From NCBI GenBank assembly GCA_030248295.1, contig JASANH010001724.1, forward strand, positions 434,001-498,000: DNA of 64,000 nt, read 5' to 3'. The position numbers and the translations under genes are program-made. Positions within the stretch are counted from its first letter, which is position 1; each line of letters opens with the position of its first letter. Shown here piece after piece: positions 23,343-33,629 of this stretch. Below the pieces are notes generated by a model. It worked only from the letters and a program-made list of their open reading frames with translations. It was not told the origin of the DNA and did no database searches. Source of the stretch: Mesodorylaimus sp. YZB2_4. Taxonomy: Eukaryota; Nematoda; Enoplea; Dorylaimida; Dorylaimidae.

Positions 23343-24239
23343 GTTTTGTAAAGTTTGATGTTCACTTGTGAGTCATCCATGCTTTCTTTGGCCTCGAAAA
23401 AGAAGAATGAGAAGCTGACTTGCGACTCTAAATGAGCAGAAAAAAAGGAAGCATTGATGCAAAGATTGATCTCATCTCATTAATTACACTAGAGTGGTTG
23501 GAAAAGAGGAGGGCAATACTGAGTTTTCTGCAACTGGTTCTGCAAACATCCTCGACTAAGGATGTCCGTCAGATCGGATAGTTCTGATCAGATGATATGA
23601 TCCGAATTTTTAGATGGTGATCTTTTGTTCGAGCTGGATATCCAATCTGAACGGATGTAATGCTTAGGTGTACTATCTCACCTACTCGCACTAAATTGCC
23701 AAACAACCACCTTTCATTGTTTATTCACGTAGAGGTAGCTCAGAGCCGAATCCTAGCGATAGAAGAGCATGAACTAAAGCATGATTAATCCCTGCAAAGT
23801 TTCACACGGCATTCAAAAGGTAAATGTTAACTCGCGGTTTCCGCGACAGGATGGGATGCGATTTGATCCGGCCGTGACATCCAGTGTTTCTGGGTTGTCA
23901 CAAGAAGTTGCTGTACTGTTATCAGTGATCCATGGGTTCATGAACTTCCAGTGCGTCTTCAGAAGAAGTTTGGACCTGTAAGGAGACAGAGAATAGTGAG
24001 TGACCTGTAAAGAATTTCTGAAAAGACAAAAAACGTTTCCGAACACTATTCGCTTCCATCTGTTTGACCACAGATTTTACGATAACCTTTTTTTCAAATG
24101 GCTTGTGGCTTCGTGAATCATGATATTTGCGGATAGGTCACTTGAGGCGCTTGGAATACTTGTTCGTCAAGATGATCATTAGCTCAAAGGCTTTTTATAC
24201 AAACTTGCGTGAATTTCTTTCCGTGTGCTTGCATGAATC
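23343..24239. other. Intergenic
   Basis: No gene seen. 23565-23660 has GATC-rich repeat words (CAGATCGGATAGTTCTGATC). Confidence 0.45.
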
Positions 24240-24410
24240 TTGCTTGCTCGTTTGCTCGTTTGCGGTACAGGCGACGTTGTTCGAACTCTTTCAGGTCGGC
24301 TAGAAGAGCCCTCCAACTTCGAGTCCACCATTCGAGCTGCACGAACTTTCTTCGCCCCAGGCCTCGGCTTTGTGATACAAAAGCAGCACGAGGAGCAAGA
24401 AGACGAACAT
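24240..24410 (-). pseudogene. Broken copy of the secreted proprotein family
   Basis: ATG at 24410 begins a signal peptide (MFVFLLLVLLLYHKAEA) like that of the intact gene at 28760-29635. An internal deletion then joins it out of frame to DNA corresponding to the KKVRAARMVDSELEG part, and TAG follows soon. Homology ends near the RRLSRKR region. Its promoter is preserved just upstream (24448-24578), so a short transcript is still possible. Confidence 0.8.
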
Positions 24411-24447
24411 TATGGCTCAAGGAAAAGACGGCTCCAGGTTGCACGCG

Positions 24448-24578
24448 GTTGGTGGAGTTATTAACTATAAAGGTGGAATGACGGAGAGCGAGCGACCTCG
24501 GTATCGAGGGGAATGAACGAGCGACCGATAGTCAAGGGCGGAAGTTCCTGTCTGGTCAACACTGCGGCCTTGACTGCT
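24448..24578 (-). promoter_or_regulatory. Conserved promoter module, copy 1
   Basis: Matches the promoter of the intact gene: TATA-like CTTTATAG, an ACCTCGGTATCGAGG word and the block AATGAACGAGCGACC...GTCAAGGGCGGA...AACACTGCGGCCTTGACT. Confidence 0.75.
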
Positions 24579-24664
24579 GAGTGAACCCCGGCGACCGAAA
24601 GCCCAGCAATCACCTTACTCATAGGTTTCTCGTATCTTCAAGTCTTATCGTTAGTAAGGGAGTT

Positions 24665-24832
24665 TTACCGGCCTCGTGGCCTGGTGGGTTAGGCGTCTGC
24701 CTCTCACGCCAGGTGCGCAGTTACGGGCGAGTGTTCGACACGCGGGCCGGTACATTATTTCGTGCAAAATGTGTCTCTTCACTCTTGAGTGAGCATAAGC
24801 CTTTGGTGATGTGGTAAAACATGAACATGAAT
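24665..24832 (+). mobile_element. tRNA-derived SINE (family 1)
   Basis: The head GCCTCGTGGCCTGGTGGGTT...CTGCCTCTCACGCC...GTGTTCGACACGCGGG resembles a tRNA with A and B boxes and a Glu-like CTCTCAC loop. The body continues TTATTTCGTGCAAAATGTGTC and ends GGTGATGTGGTAAAACATGAAC. Other copies: 31850-32017 (forward) and a head-only copy at 34877-34972 (reverse). Confidence 0.8.
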
Positions 24833-25601
24833 ATGAAGGGCCGCAACTTGGCTACAGCCTAACTGGTTTCCCGCTGATTCATCAGCAAGTCAACATTCTT
24901 TCGATGCCTGCGACTCAGGAGGCCTGAGCACTGAGCTTCCTATCTGTGTTTTATGTGTTATGAAGTTAGCAAAAAGACAATAATCATTACTGTTCGTTGC
25001 TTCTGACCAAATCTCAGGTGTCCCTTGCCCCGGCTGACAAATGTTAAAGAATTTACGGAGAAACTTGAAGGGTTGACTTTGGTTTCATGCTAATAAAACA
25101 AACAAGCCGCCTTAACTCTAACCTGTTACAAGAAAGCAAATTGCGAGGCCTAGTCTTATCGTCAGGTGTTTTACTAAAAAAAAACCGGATCATTATCAGC
25201 TTCTACTTAGCGACCAGATCGGGTGAGGGCTTGTCAGATCAGATCAGGAAAATTTCGGATCGAATCATGAAATACATGTGATTTCTTGAAAAAAAAGCGC
25301 ATCAACTTTTTTTGAGAGGTTGCTCCCCATGATAAACATAAAGTAAATTCATTATCATGGTGCCATAACACAACCATGGCTATGGATCCTTTCTTGGATC
25401 TGATTGTGAGGTAAAAGTTGTTGAATAAGCTGCTCATAGACATTGATTTTTTATTTTTATTCCCTTAACAAAGACTGATCGCCTGCCAAAATCATATTAT
25501 CAATCACTTCACCTGTCGGAACGATCCTATCACCCTAAAAAATAAGTATTCGACATAAAAGAGTGTGAAACAGGATAGGAGTCAGAAGATGCACCCACTT
25601 T
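24833..25601. other. Intergenic
   Basis: No gene seen apart from the dispersed repeat at 25253-25310 (TCGGATCGAATCATGAAATA...GCGCATCAACTTTTT). Confidence 0.45.
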
Positions 25602-25814
25602 TTAGCCCTTTGTTTTCGATGGGCGTCGACTAACTGGAATTTGACCCTGGACCTGTTTCACGGCTTTGATAACTTTAGGCTTTATGCCACGCGTATTCAC
25701 CTCAACTAGTTCTTCTAGCTCCGCGTTATTGTTCTGCTCTGAATTGGCCATCGTATTTGGTCCCAGAAGAAGCAGAACGACGGACAGCACCAGGATCCAT
25801 GGGAGCACCTTCAT
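25602..25814 (-). CDS. Small secreted peptide precursor, 70 aa
   Basis: Single-exon ORF starting at ATG 25814. A strong signal peptide (MKVLPWILVLSVVLLLLG, cleavage probably near residue 23) is followed by an acidic segment (NSEQNNNAELEELVEVN) and, after a single Arg, a basic segment (GIKPKVIKAVKQVQGQIPVS, then RRPSKTKG). An acidic pro-part followed by a cationic, partly amphipathic C-terminal peptide is the usual plan of many antimicrobial or neuropeptide precursors. There are no Cys residues. A TATA box lies about 80 bp upstream. No family match is recognised, so the function is only a suggestion; that this is a real gene rests on signal peptide plus promoter. Confidence 0.65.
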   Translation of the reverse strand: MKVLPWILVLSVVLLLLGPNTMANSEQNNNAELEELVEVNTRGIKPKVIKAVKQVQGQIPVSRRPSKTKG

Positions 25815-25890
25815 CTTTGCTCAGTCTATGGAGCGGTAGACTACCAGGAAAAATGTTCGAAGCAACTGACTGGCCCAGATTTCCACTTCG

Positions 25891-25900
25891 CTTATATATT
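25891..25900 (-). promoter_or_regulatory. TATA box of the 70-aa peptide gene
   Basis: AATATATAAG on the reverse strand, about 80 bp upstream of ATG 25814. Confidence 0.55.
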
Positions 25901-27005
25901 TATCAAAATAATAGTCGATATTTATCCGGTAATACAATAAATGGTTTGTCCAGCTTTCCTATCCGCTTGATAATAAGCCCAAGGTTTTTGAAAATGTTCA
26001 GCTTTACCTAGCCAAAGTAAAATTACAATCTTCCAGAAGCAAACATCAGAATACCAGGATGATGGCAGAAGTTGTCGCAGCCCTCTCAGAGAAGGACAGT
26101 ATATACTAACTAAAACGAAACTGTAGTCTTGGCAGGAGGGAGACAGCACTGTGTCGATATCGATGTCGATTTCCGCGTTGCAATTTTCTGAAAAGTCAAA
26201 AATGATGAAGTCAAGGCCGGAATGAAATGCTCATATGTGCATCTTCAGCTACGCATGCCTCTTCCCTCCTTTTGTCGATATGAAAACCAACACTCTGTTC
26301 GTTGTCGAACAAAGGTGTGTAAAGTTTTTCGTCAAGCAGTTAGCTCGATTATACAATATCCGTACGCTACACTCCCGGACACCACAGGCGCCAGGCACGC
26401 ACAGTATGCACTCGCTCGACGCGGAATGCAGGGACTTACATACTGTAGGTTAACCCGACCTGATCCTGCGTCTATACATGGTGCCGTTGCACGAGCAGCG
26501 CTTCCTGTTGATAATTGGTTGGTAAAAGATTTACAGTGATTGATAATATTTGGCATTATTGACTGTTTAAAAAAAATTCAAGTATGAAATTCACATAATC
26601 GGATCCGAAACTCATCTGATCTGAATGGTTCCAATCCGCTTCGAAACTTTCCCCATGCGATCCGATCTGACAAACCCCCATCCGGTCCAGCCAGGAGGCG
26701 CATCATGGAAGTCAGACAATAGACAGCTTCGAGGCTCGTTATCCAGTACATGCTGTCAATTCTGTGTCTACTTTCTGCTGTGGAGAAGTCGTCGCATAGC
26801 GTACGAAAAATCGTGAGTTCAATAGCAACAGTGTAGATGCGGACGTTATTATGGTGACAACTTTTGCAAATAGCCTTGCTACGCAGCAAACTAATGTGAT
26901 AGATGTCATTAATCAATCGACTATGTTATAAAAAAAATTGTGAAAGTTTTTTCCTATTGAGTATATATGTTCTAGAATGCAGCCATATGAGAAGGACGGA
27001 AAATA
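25901..27005. other. Intergenic
   Basis: No gene seen. 26597-26690 is another GATC-rich patch (CGGATCCGAAACTCATCTGA, GCGATCCGATCTGAC). Confidence 0.45.
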
Positions 27006-27573
27006 CCGTATTTCCTCGAAATTCTCGCTTAGGGAGAAATTTTTTCAAATGGGCGCCAGACGGGGTAAAATAACCAGAGGGGGAGAATAAAACTCAAACA
27101 TTTACCAGATGCAAGAAATAAACTTTTCATTGCCGCACAGCGCATCATGGATCCCTGATTATTTACAACCTGACAAAGTAAAGATCGGATCCATCCTGCT
27201 CATAAGTGACTGCTAACACAGTCACAAATTTGTTCGCACGCCAGGACAAAGATATTAGGGGCGTGGGCGACTTGACTACGACGCGAAAGAAAACTTGGCA
27301 ATCACGCAGATCGCACTAACTAGCTGATTGGATGTACAAATCGAGAGAACGAATTTTCCATGCCTACGATATAAACTAGCGTCAGGTGCACCACTGAAAT
27401 GAGCAAAGACTAAACTCCTTCTCGCTCGGCCCGGCTTCTCGAAAGCACTTATAATTAAGTCGGGATTAATTTCTGGGTAATCTGGCATTAACTTTGCGAT
27501 CCGTTTTTCGAAGTGACTTAAAATTGAGGTTGGCCTTTAAATTTAGCAGCTGAGGCTCGAAAAATAAGGTACC
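27006..27573. mobile_element. Non-autonomous DNA element with TACCGTATTT-type ends
   Basis: The left end TACCGTATTTCCTCGAAATT and the right end (reverse TACCTTATTTTTCGAGCC) are similar inverted termini. A degenerate relative lies at 13497-13572. No coding region is supported. Confidence 0.5.
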
Positions 27574-27589
27574 TCCGGAGGTACCTTAT
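27564..27589. repeat. 26-bp perfect palindrome
   Basis: Left half ATAAGGTACCTCC, right half its exact reverse complement with no spacer. It lies at the right end of the element at 27006-27573 and could be two abutting element ends or a cruciform-prone site. Confidence 0.85.
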
Positions 27590-28759
27590 CCACAATAAGC
27601 CCTCATTATCGGGCTCTGTCACAGCTTTTGCTTGATCAGGTGCAAGCATTTTTAAATCTTCTCGCGATCACGCATATGAAGGAGAGCCCTGGTCGTGGCC
27701 CATCGTGCCCATCGTGCCCGTGGGATTTACTTGGAAGTCGTTGGTGACCTTTTTTGCTGTCTCTGAGGTGAGGAGGCTGCATGACTTCGTTTCTGTTCCT
27801 TATCTGATCTTAACCTCAATGGTTTTACAATCAGTGGCATGCTAGGCGTTGCTGGTGTTATCGAAGGCTGTGTGGCGCCGAAGCCAGCATTGAGCAGTGT
27901 GTGAAGTTGCAAAGTGAGGGTGTTTTTGGAGATGATGAAATCAGGAATGAAAAGGACAATTAGGACAGTCGGACTGTGGTTACCAGCGAATCTGAGGGCA
28001 CCGCTGGAAGTGGCTCGTGCTGGTACGCGCGTCAACCTTCAAAGCGGGGCCCGGGGGGGGGGGGGGCGAGCCACGCCATCTGATTATTTTTCTCCGCAGT
28101 TTGGAAAGCAAAGTCGTGCACATTTGCCGTGCAATCGAGCTATCAGGTTGATTGCTTGCAAAAGCAAGTGGATGAATATGAAGTGTAACCGAGCCTGGCA
28201 GGCGTCAGAGGAAGGTTGCCAGGACGAAAACTCCGACTAGTGCAGGCAAGTCTTGCATAAACTTGTCAACCCTAAAACCGCGAGTACATGGGACCAGCCA
28301 GTAGCCACGCAGGATCTTTCTCGATCACTTTTTGTCAGCCTGGATTAGCCTGCTGCTGAAGTTATGCTCACGCCTGTCTACGAATATGTGACCAACCAAA
28401 TAATAACGCCTTGTGGTGTCACCTGATCCCGAGTATCCACACCCAGGAGATTAATATTCCTAAACCTTGAGTGTGATCGGTTTTGTTAGAGAGTGAAGAA
28501 CGGACTGCAAATGTGCTATCATAAACAGAGTTTTCTTTGCTTTCTTGTGTTAGTCAGTTAGTTAGTTAGTTGTCTTTTTTTTGAGTAAAATCAATTTGAA
28601 CTTGCCTTTTTATTGTATATCGAATTCATAATCATATTATCTTAATTATATACGTCACAAACAAAATCAAGATTATTCAAATCATTGTATATATTATAAC
28701 CGACTTACCTTCAGAGGTCAAGAGACTAATATTAAATCCTGTCAATGAATAGAAACCAA
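27590..28759. other. Intergenic
   Basis: No gene seen. A G-run of about 14 lies near 28051-28064 and a GTTA microsatellite at 28552-28570. Confidence 0.5.
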
Positions 28760-29635
28760 TTAGCCAGGCCCCCCAAACAAAGTAAGCAACGCTTCTACGA
28801 AGAAAGGAACTTGGTTTCTCTTTTTTGCCACCAGCTCCTCACCTGTAGATTTACTAAAAGACACTGGGAAACTGTCAAGTTCCAACTGCTGCCCACCCTT
28901 ATCCAGGGGAATCACCTTCGTGACGATTGCGTAATGTTTTCCCACAGCTGCATTCGGAACATAAATGAAAAGCTGCTGCCTCGGCTGGATCGGCTCTGAA
29001 AATTGGAACAATTCGCGTCGTTCTTCCAAATCGATAATACTGCCCGAAATATTGGCGGAGCTGAATGGCAGGTCTGACGTGACAAAACGTAACGTTGCAC
29101 CACGCCGATCGAGAATGGCATTGGCATCGAGAACCCACGACGAATAAATAAATCGTGCTGGACTGATGCGGGTATCGACGCTAGCACGAACCATCGCGCA
29201 TTGAGTGCATATTCCGTCGGGATCGGTGTCAAAGTCAGCACATACGGCGTACCATCCATTCTCACGTGCCATCAGATCTGTTGTATCGAGGAGCAGATTA
29301 AAATCAAATTCATTTTCATCGAGTTGACAAGCCGGTGCGTCGCTGATTTCCGATACTCGTTTGCGGGATAGGCGACGTTGTTCGATTTCTTTCAGATCAA
29401 GACTGAAAGAGCCCTCCAACTCCGAGTCCACCATTCGAGCTGCACGAACTTTCTTCGCATGGATCGGCAATCTCAGAATCCAGTGCTTATCGTTGTCCGA
29501 ATTCGAACCATTCGAGCTGATGCCGGCGCAAATATCCATTCGCCCCGCGGCGTACTTGCATTGTGAGCTGCTCGCCAGACCCTGGACCTCGGTTTGGTGA
29601 CACAAAAACAGCACTAGAAGCAAGGAGACGAACAT
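28760..29635 (-). CDS. Secreted proprotein, 291 aa, unknown family (intact member)
   Basis: Single-exon gene with ATG 29635 and TAA at 28760. The signal peptide MFVSLLLVLFLCHQTEVQG is followed by an N-terminal region (residues 20-87) that ends in RLSRKR (88-93), a good furin-type cleavage site. The C-terminal part has Cys at 103, 132, 143 and 146 (CADFDTDPDGICTQC), an N-glycosylation site near 195, alternating hydrophobic strands (TLRFVTSD, QLFIYVPN, HYAIVTKVIP) suggesting a beta-sandwich, and a hydrophobic end (VPFFVEALLTLFGGPG). I do not recognise the family. At least three further copies of gene and/or promoter lie within 10 kb; the copy at 33672-34360 differs at about 7 of 153 aligned residues, so duplication is recent. 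A secreted, convertase-processed factor is the simplest reading; the role is unknown. Confidence 0.75.
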   Translation of the reverse strand: MFVSLLLVLFLCHQTEVQGLASSSQCKYAAGRMDICAGISSNGSNSDNDKHWILRLPIHAKKVRAARMVDSELEGSFSLDLKEIEQRRLSRKRVSEISDAPACQLDENEFDFNLLLDTTDLMARENGWYAVCADFDTDPDGICTQCAMVRASVDTRISPARFIYSSWVLDANAILDRRGATLRFVTSDLPFSSANISGSIIDLEERRELFQFSEPIQPRQQLFIYVPNAAVGKHYAIVTKVIPLDKGGQQLELDSFPVSFSKSTGEELVAKKRNQVPFFVEALLTLFGGPG

Positions 29636-29681
29636 TGTGGCTCAAGAAAAGGACGGCTCTGGATCGCACGCAGTCGGTTGA

Positions 29682-29807
29682 CTTATTATAAAGGTAAAAA
29701 TATACACTGCAAATGACCTCGTAATCGAGGGCAATGAACGAGTGACCAAGAGTCAAGGGCGGATTTTCTCGCCTGGTCAGCGAGTGCTCAACACTGCGGC
29801 CTTGACT
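29682..29807 (-). promoter_or_regulatory. Conserved promoter module, copy 2 (active gene)
   Basis: TTTATAATAAG (TATA) lies about 50 bp upstream of ATG 29635. Upstream are a CCTCG...CGAGG inverted word and the block AATGAACGAGTGACC / GAGTCAAGGGCGGATTTT / ACACTGCGGCCTTGACT. The same order occurs at 24448-24578 and, inverted, at 31103-31235. Confidence 0.8.
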
Positions 29808-30033
29808 TGTCTCCGTATTTTCATGCTTTGGACAGAATGGAGGTGCTCCTGCCCAATAAAGTCTGCCATTTTGATTTAAGTTAAAAAGAGGGCAATGAAA
29901 GTGACAAGATCCGCCAGGTGGTTTGTTTTATCAGCATGATATGATTATTGCATTAGTCAACAAAGCGGGACTCGTTGAGTTTCTCCAGAAAACCCTTTTA
30001 CATCTGTCAGCCAGGTGAGACAGTCGTTCATCC

Positions 30034-30120
30034 GGTATCGGAGGCAATGAACGAGTGACTAAGAGTCAAGGGCGGATTTTCTCGCTTGGTCAACGGGTAC
30101 ACAACACTGCAGCCTTGACT
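30034..30120 (-). promoter_or_regulatory. Orphan promoter module, copy 3
   Basis: Near-identical to the distal promoter block of the intact gene (AATGAACGAGTGACTAAGAG ... AACACTGCAGCCTTGACT), but no TATA region or coding sequence follows on its downstream side. It is the remnant of a tandem duplication placed about 300 bp behind copy 2. Confidence 0.8.
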
Positions 30121-30467
30121 GAGGAGTAAACGCCAGCACAGAAACTGCAGCAGTCGTTTGTGCTATATTAGCTGTCTTCGTATTTCTTAGGTATGGTACT
30201 ATGTAACTAATGGCCGCAAGTAGGCGAGAGTCTTGGCGATTTTTTAGTGATTCGTCGACATGCTAACCCGTTTTCTTCACCCATGACTTTGGGAGAAATA
30301 GAGTATAACAGACATAATGCAGGTAAAGACATTGTCCTGGTCGCTAACACGATAACCCATTAAACGCAAATATGTAGCGCACCAGAATAATAGGATGGAA
30401 GGCTGGTGCTTTCTAATGGATTAGTGTGGAATCAACGAGGGTCTACTTGTGGTACTTTCACTATTAT

Positions 30468-30815
30468 GTCTGTTATGACAACCTCAAAATTTTCACACCA
30501 GCTAATGAACATAAATGATAAGCAGGGCTTTGGATGGCTGGTCTACTCTACCAGTTGGCTTGCAAATATGCTTAAGGGGCTTTTTTGCATGAATATCAGC
30601 AGCACGACTGAGCAACGAGCAGATTGTCTTGCAAGATCCAACTCTGCTGGTCTACATAGTGGGCTGAGAGTGTCTGTATCTCGGCTGGGTGGCACATGTG
30701 GCATGGCAGGATGTGACACTATCCCCTCGTGGCCGAGTAGACCAGCCATCCTGAGCCCTGGTTAACCCCTACGTGCATTAGCTGGTTTAAAAGTTTTGAG
30801 TCTGTCATAACAGAC
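30468..30815. mobile_element. 348-bp MITE with GTCTGTTATGAC ends
   Basis: The left end (GTCTGTTATGACAACCTCAA, then ACCAGCTAATG) and the inverse right end (GTCTGTTATGACAGACTCAA, then ACCAGCTAATG) are inverted repeats for roughly 90 bp including CAGGGCT...GGATGGCTGGTCTACTC. Possible target duplication TAT. Same family as 31379-32316. Confidence 0.75.
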
Positions 30816-31102
30816 TATTCTAGAAATACAAGTTTCTAAACCTTTTCCGTTTTTTTATTCGTACTGTTTCCGACCAAAACACCCCGCGCCAATACATATA
30901 TCAAATAAGAAAACTAGTTGGCAAGCACACTATTTTTTAAACCTCTGTAAAACATCAGCCTGGGTTTGGAAAGCGCATTTTAGCTTGGCGCAGGACAGTC
31001 AGTGCCAAGAGACTTTTTGCCACGAGACATTTAGTCAGGCAGGAAAGCACCTTTGCTCCTTATTAGCCAGCACCAGAGCCGAGAGCATGAATATACACAG
31101 AA

Positions 31103-31235
31103 AAGTCAAGGCCGCATTGTAAACCACCCGCTGACCAGGCGAGAAAATCCTCTGTTGACTCTTGGTCACTCGTTCATTGCCCTCGATAGCGAGGTCGTTC
31201 GCTGTCCAGTTTCACCTTTATAATAAGTCAACCGA
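31103..31235 (+). promoter_or_regulatory. Conserved promoter module, copy 4
   Basis: Inverse orientation of copies 1-3: AAGTCAAGGCCGCATTGT ... TGACTCTTGGTCACTCGTTC ... CCTTTATAATAAGTCAACCG, ending about 40 bp before the ATG at 31273. Confidence 0.8.
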
Positions 31236-31378
31236 CTGCTGCAATCGAGTGCTGTCTTTTCCTTGAGCCATAATGTTCGTCTTCTTGCTTCTCTTGCTGT
31301 TTTTTTATCACCAAACTGGCTCAGGGTCTGGCGAACAGCTCAAAATGCAAGTACGCCCTGGGGCGAATGGATATTGTT

Positions 31379-32316
31379 TCCAAAAAGTCTGTTATGACAG
31401 ACTCGAAACTATTAGACAAGCCAATGCGCACAGTGGAACCAGGGCTTGGGATGGCGTGTACTCGGCCACTAGAAAAAGGAGAGGTGGCCCAACATGCCAG
31501 GCACTGCACACAGCGTGTAATATTCGCTGGCACACACATACTGTATGTATGCATTGAGAGGTAAGCAAGCAAGCAGTAGAGCCAAATAGTTTGTGTTCTA
31601 TGTACTGCTGCTGTTCAGACAGGTTCCCTAAAGGATACCAGTTGTGCTGTTACACATGAGCAACCTTAATAAGCCGAAGCTGTAGCGCTGCCAGTAAAGT
31701 GATATGGCTTATCGTTAGATGCCTAAGCCTCGAGAGACACTGAAAAATCTCCCCCAACCCTTCTTCCAGCTTTATGTTCATGCTCATGGTTGATCATATC
31801 AGTAATGACACTCTCGAGGATGAAGGGAACATTGACAAAAAATGATTCACATGCGCCTCGTGGCCTGGTGGGTTGGGCGACTGCCTCTCACGCCAGGTGC
31901 GCAGTTACGGGCGAGTGTTCGACTCGCGGGGCAGTAAATCATTTCGTGTAAAATGTGTCCCTTCACCCTCGAGTGCGCATAAGCGTTTGGTGATGTGGTA
32001 AAACATGAACATGAACACGGGTCGAACACTCCCTACTAAGAATATACGAGCAAGTGCTACTACGCATAGCCCGGGAGTTAGACACTCCTAGCCCACTATG
32101 TGGACCCCGAGCTCACGTTTTCATCAGCCTCTGCTCGTTTCCAGGATCAGTCGTCCTGTTGATAATCATGAAGAGAAAGCAGCTTCTGCTCAGACATTTT
32201 TCAAACCGTGGTTGCGTTTAACAGCGGCCGAGTAGACCAGCCACCCTAAGCCCTGGTTCCACCGTGTGCATTGGCCGGTCTAAAAGTTTTGAGTCTGTCA
32301 TAACAGACTTTTTTTG
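31379..32316. mobile_element. MITE of the GTCTGTTATGAC family, large copy
   Basis: The left end AAAAAGTCTGTTATGACAGA and the inverse right end share about 85 bp, including CCAATGCRCAC, GGTGGAACCAGGGCTT-like and TACTCGGCC words. The SINE at 31850-32017 sits inside, so insertions are nested. Confidence 0.75.
31850..32017 (+). mobile_element. tRNA-derived SINE (family 1), second copy
   Basis: GCCTCGTGGCCTGGTGGGTT...GAGTGTTCGACTCGCGGGG and the shared body GGTGATGTGGTAAAACATGA; close match to 24665-24832. Confidence 0.8.
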
Positions 32317-33189
32317 ATAAGAATAAAACCATTTTTCTTTTTTGCTACAAACTAGTTCTGCTGAAAAAAGCACGTCCTCACATAGATAAACTGAGAGAAT
32401 TCGGAGACTTGACTACTGTAAGCCTTCTTCCTAACCTCAGAAAAACAGAAACAGAAAACGTAACGTGAACCCCCGCCCATAAAATTACTCGTAAAGACCG
32501 CCTACAGATCGACCATTTCATAGTCAGAAACTCTTACCCGCACTACCGTGCCCGCTAATGAAATGCGCAGATTTTTCCAATATGTACTCAGATATACAGA
32601 CGGCAGGAAAAACAGCAAAGATATTTTTCTGATGCCTCTATCATACCCGATACCATCTTTGAGTTGGCAAAAAGTCCAAAAGTAAGACCGCTCATATTCC
32701 TTGTCCACAAAACATGCTCCATTGCAAAAATATGCTGACATTACTGACAGTACGAGAAGGCAAGCAGACGCAGACCCAGGGAACTAAAAAAAACACCCTA
32801 TCAAAGCCGGAGCCAGCCCAAAGAGAGCTAGCTCATTGCTTGGGGTGGTCTTAACTTTTTTATCCTCAGAGCATTCCATCAGAAGCTGAAACAAAACACT
32901 CAGGATCCGCAAGTTTTATCAGGTTTTAATTAGCTCTAATTTTTCTCAACAATATTACCTCCACATCAATTAAAACATGTGCTGCCCATGGAAACTCTTT
33001 CCACATCATTTATATTCGTTCACATATTCTCAATTTATTATCGGCAAATTTATTGGTGCACGCGAAATTCGTCTTCGTGAGAGCTTGCTGAGCCTAGCCA
33101 ATCAATGGAGCTGCACCTCAACCCGTTCAGTTAATTTTCTAAACTCCGCGCCGAAAAAAAAACAGAAACACTATAGTGCCAGCCACTTT
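32317..33189. other. Non-coding sequence inside the broken gene copy
   Basis: Part of the 2.3-kb stretch that separates the two halves of the pseudogene; no gene or clear element recognised. Confidence 0.4.
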
Positions 33190-33629
33190 CGATAGTCGAT
33201 AACTCAAAAACGGTTGAACCAAGGAGTAAAAATTTTGCATGCGTTGCAAAATAGGTCAGATCTGTTACTGTGTCAATTTTCATCAAGATCTGTCGAGTAC
33301 CTGACGAGCGATGGGTTGAAAAAGCCGAAAAAGCGATTATTTTCTAAAAAACTTAAGAAACTAAAGCAGATTCTGAAGGCGCGAGCTTTCAGAAAAAAAC
33401 TAACATTTACACCTGTGCGACCTCAGGTTGTTGCGCACCTGATCTTTATCCTCCTCCTCCTCCTCCTCCTCGTCTTCTCGCCCTGAACAAGAAATCGCTA
33501 TTCTGGAACAAGACAACGGCTGGACAGATTTTAATAAAACTGGCACGATTGTAGATTCAGCCGATTCTGCAACGTGTGCGAAAAATCAAAAACTTTCGTT
33601 TAACCGTTCTCGAGTTATTAACCGGCGAA
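33190..33629. mobile_element. Short inverted-repeat element
   Basis: GATAACTCAAAAACGGTTGAA (about 33198) pairs with TTTAACCGTTCTCGAGTTATTAA (about 33599). The interior has a CTC-trinucleotide run (33451-33472). The frame across it has no recognised domain. Confidence 0.5.

Noticed and set aside
24665-24740. Glu-tRNA gene
   Set aside because: Anticodon stem mismatches and a shared non-tRNA body in two copies mark it as a SINE.
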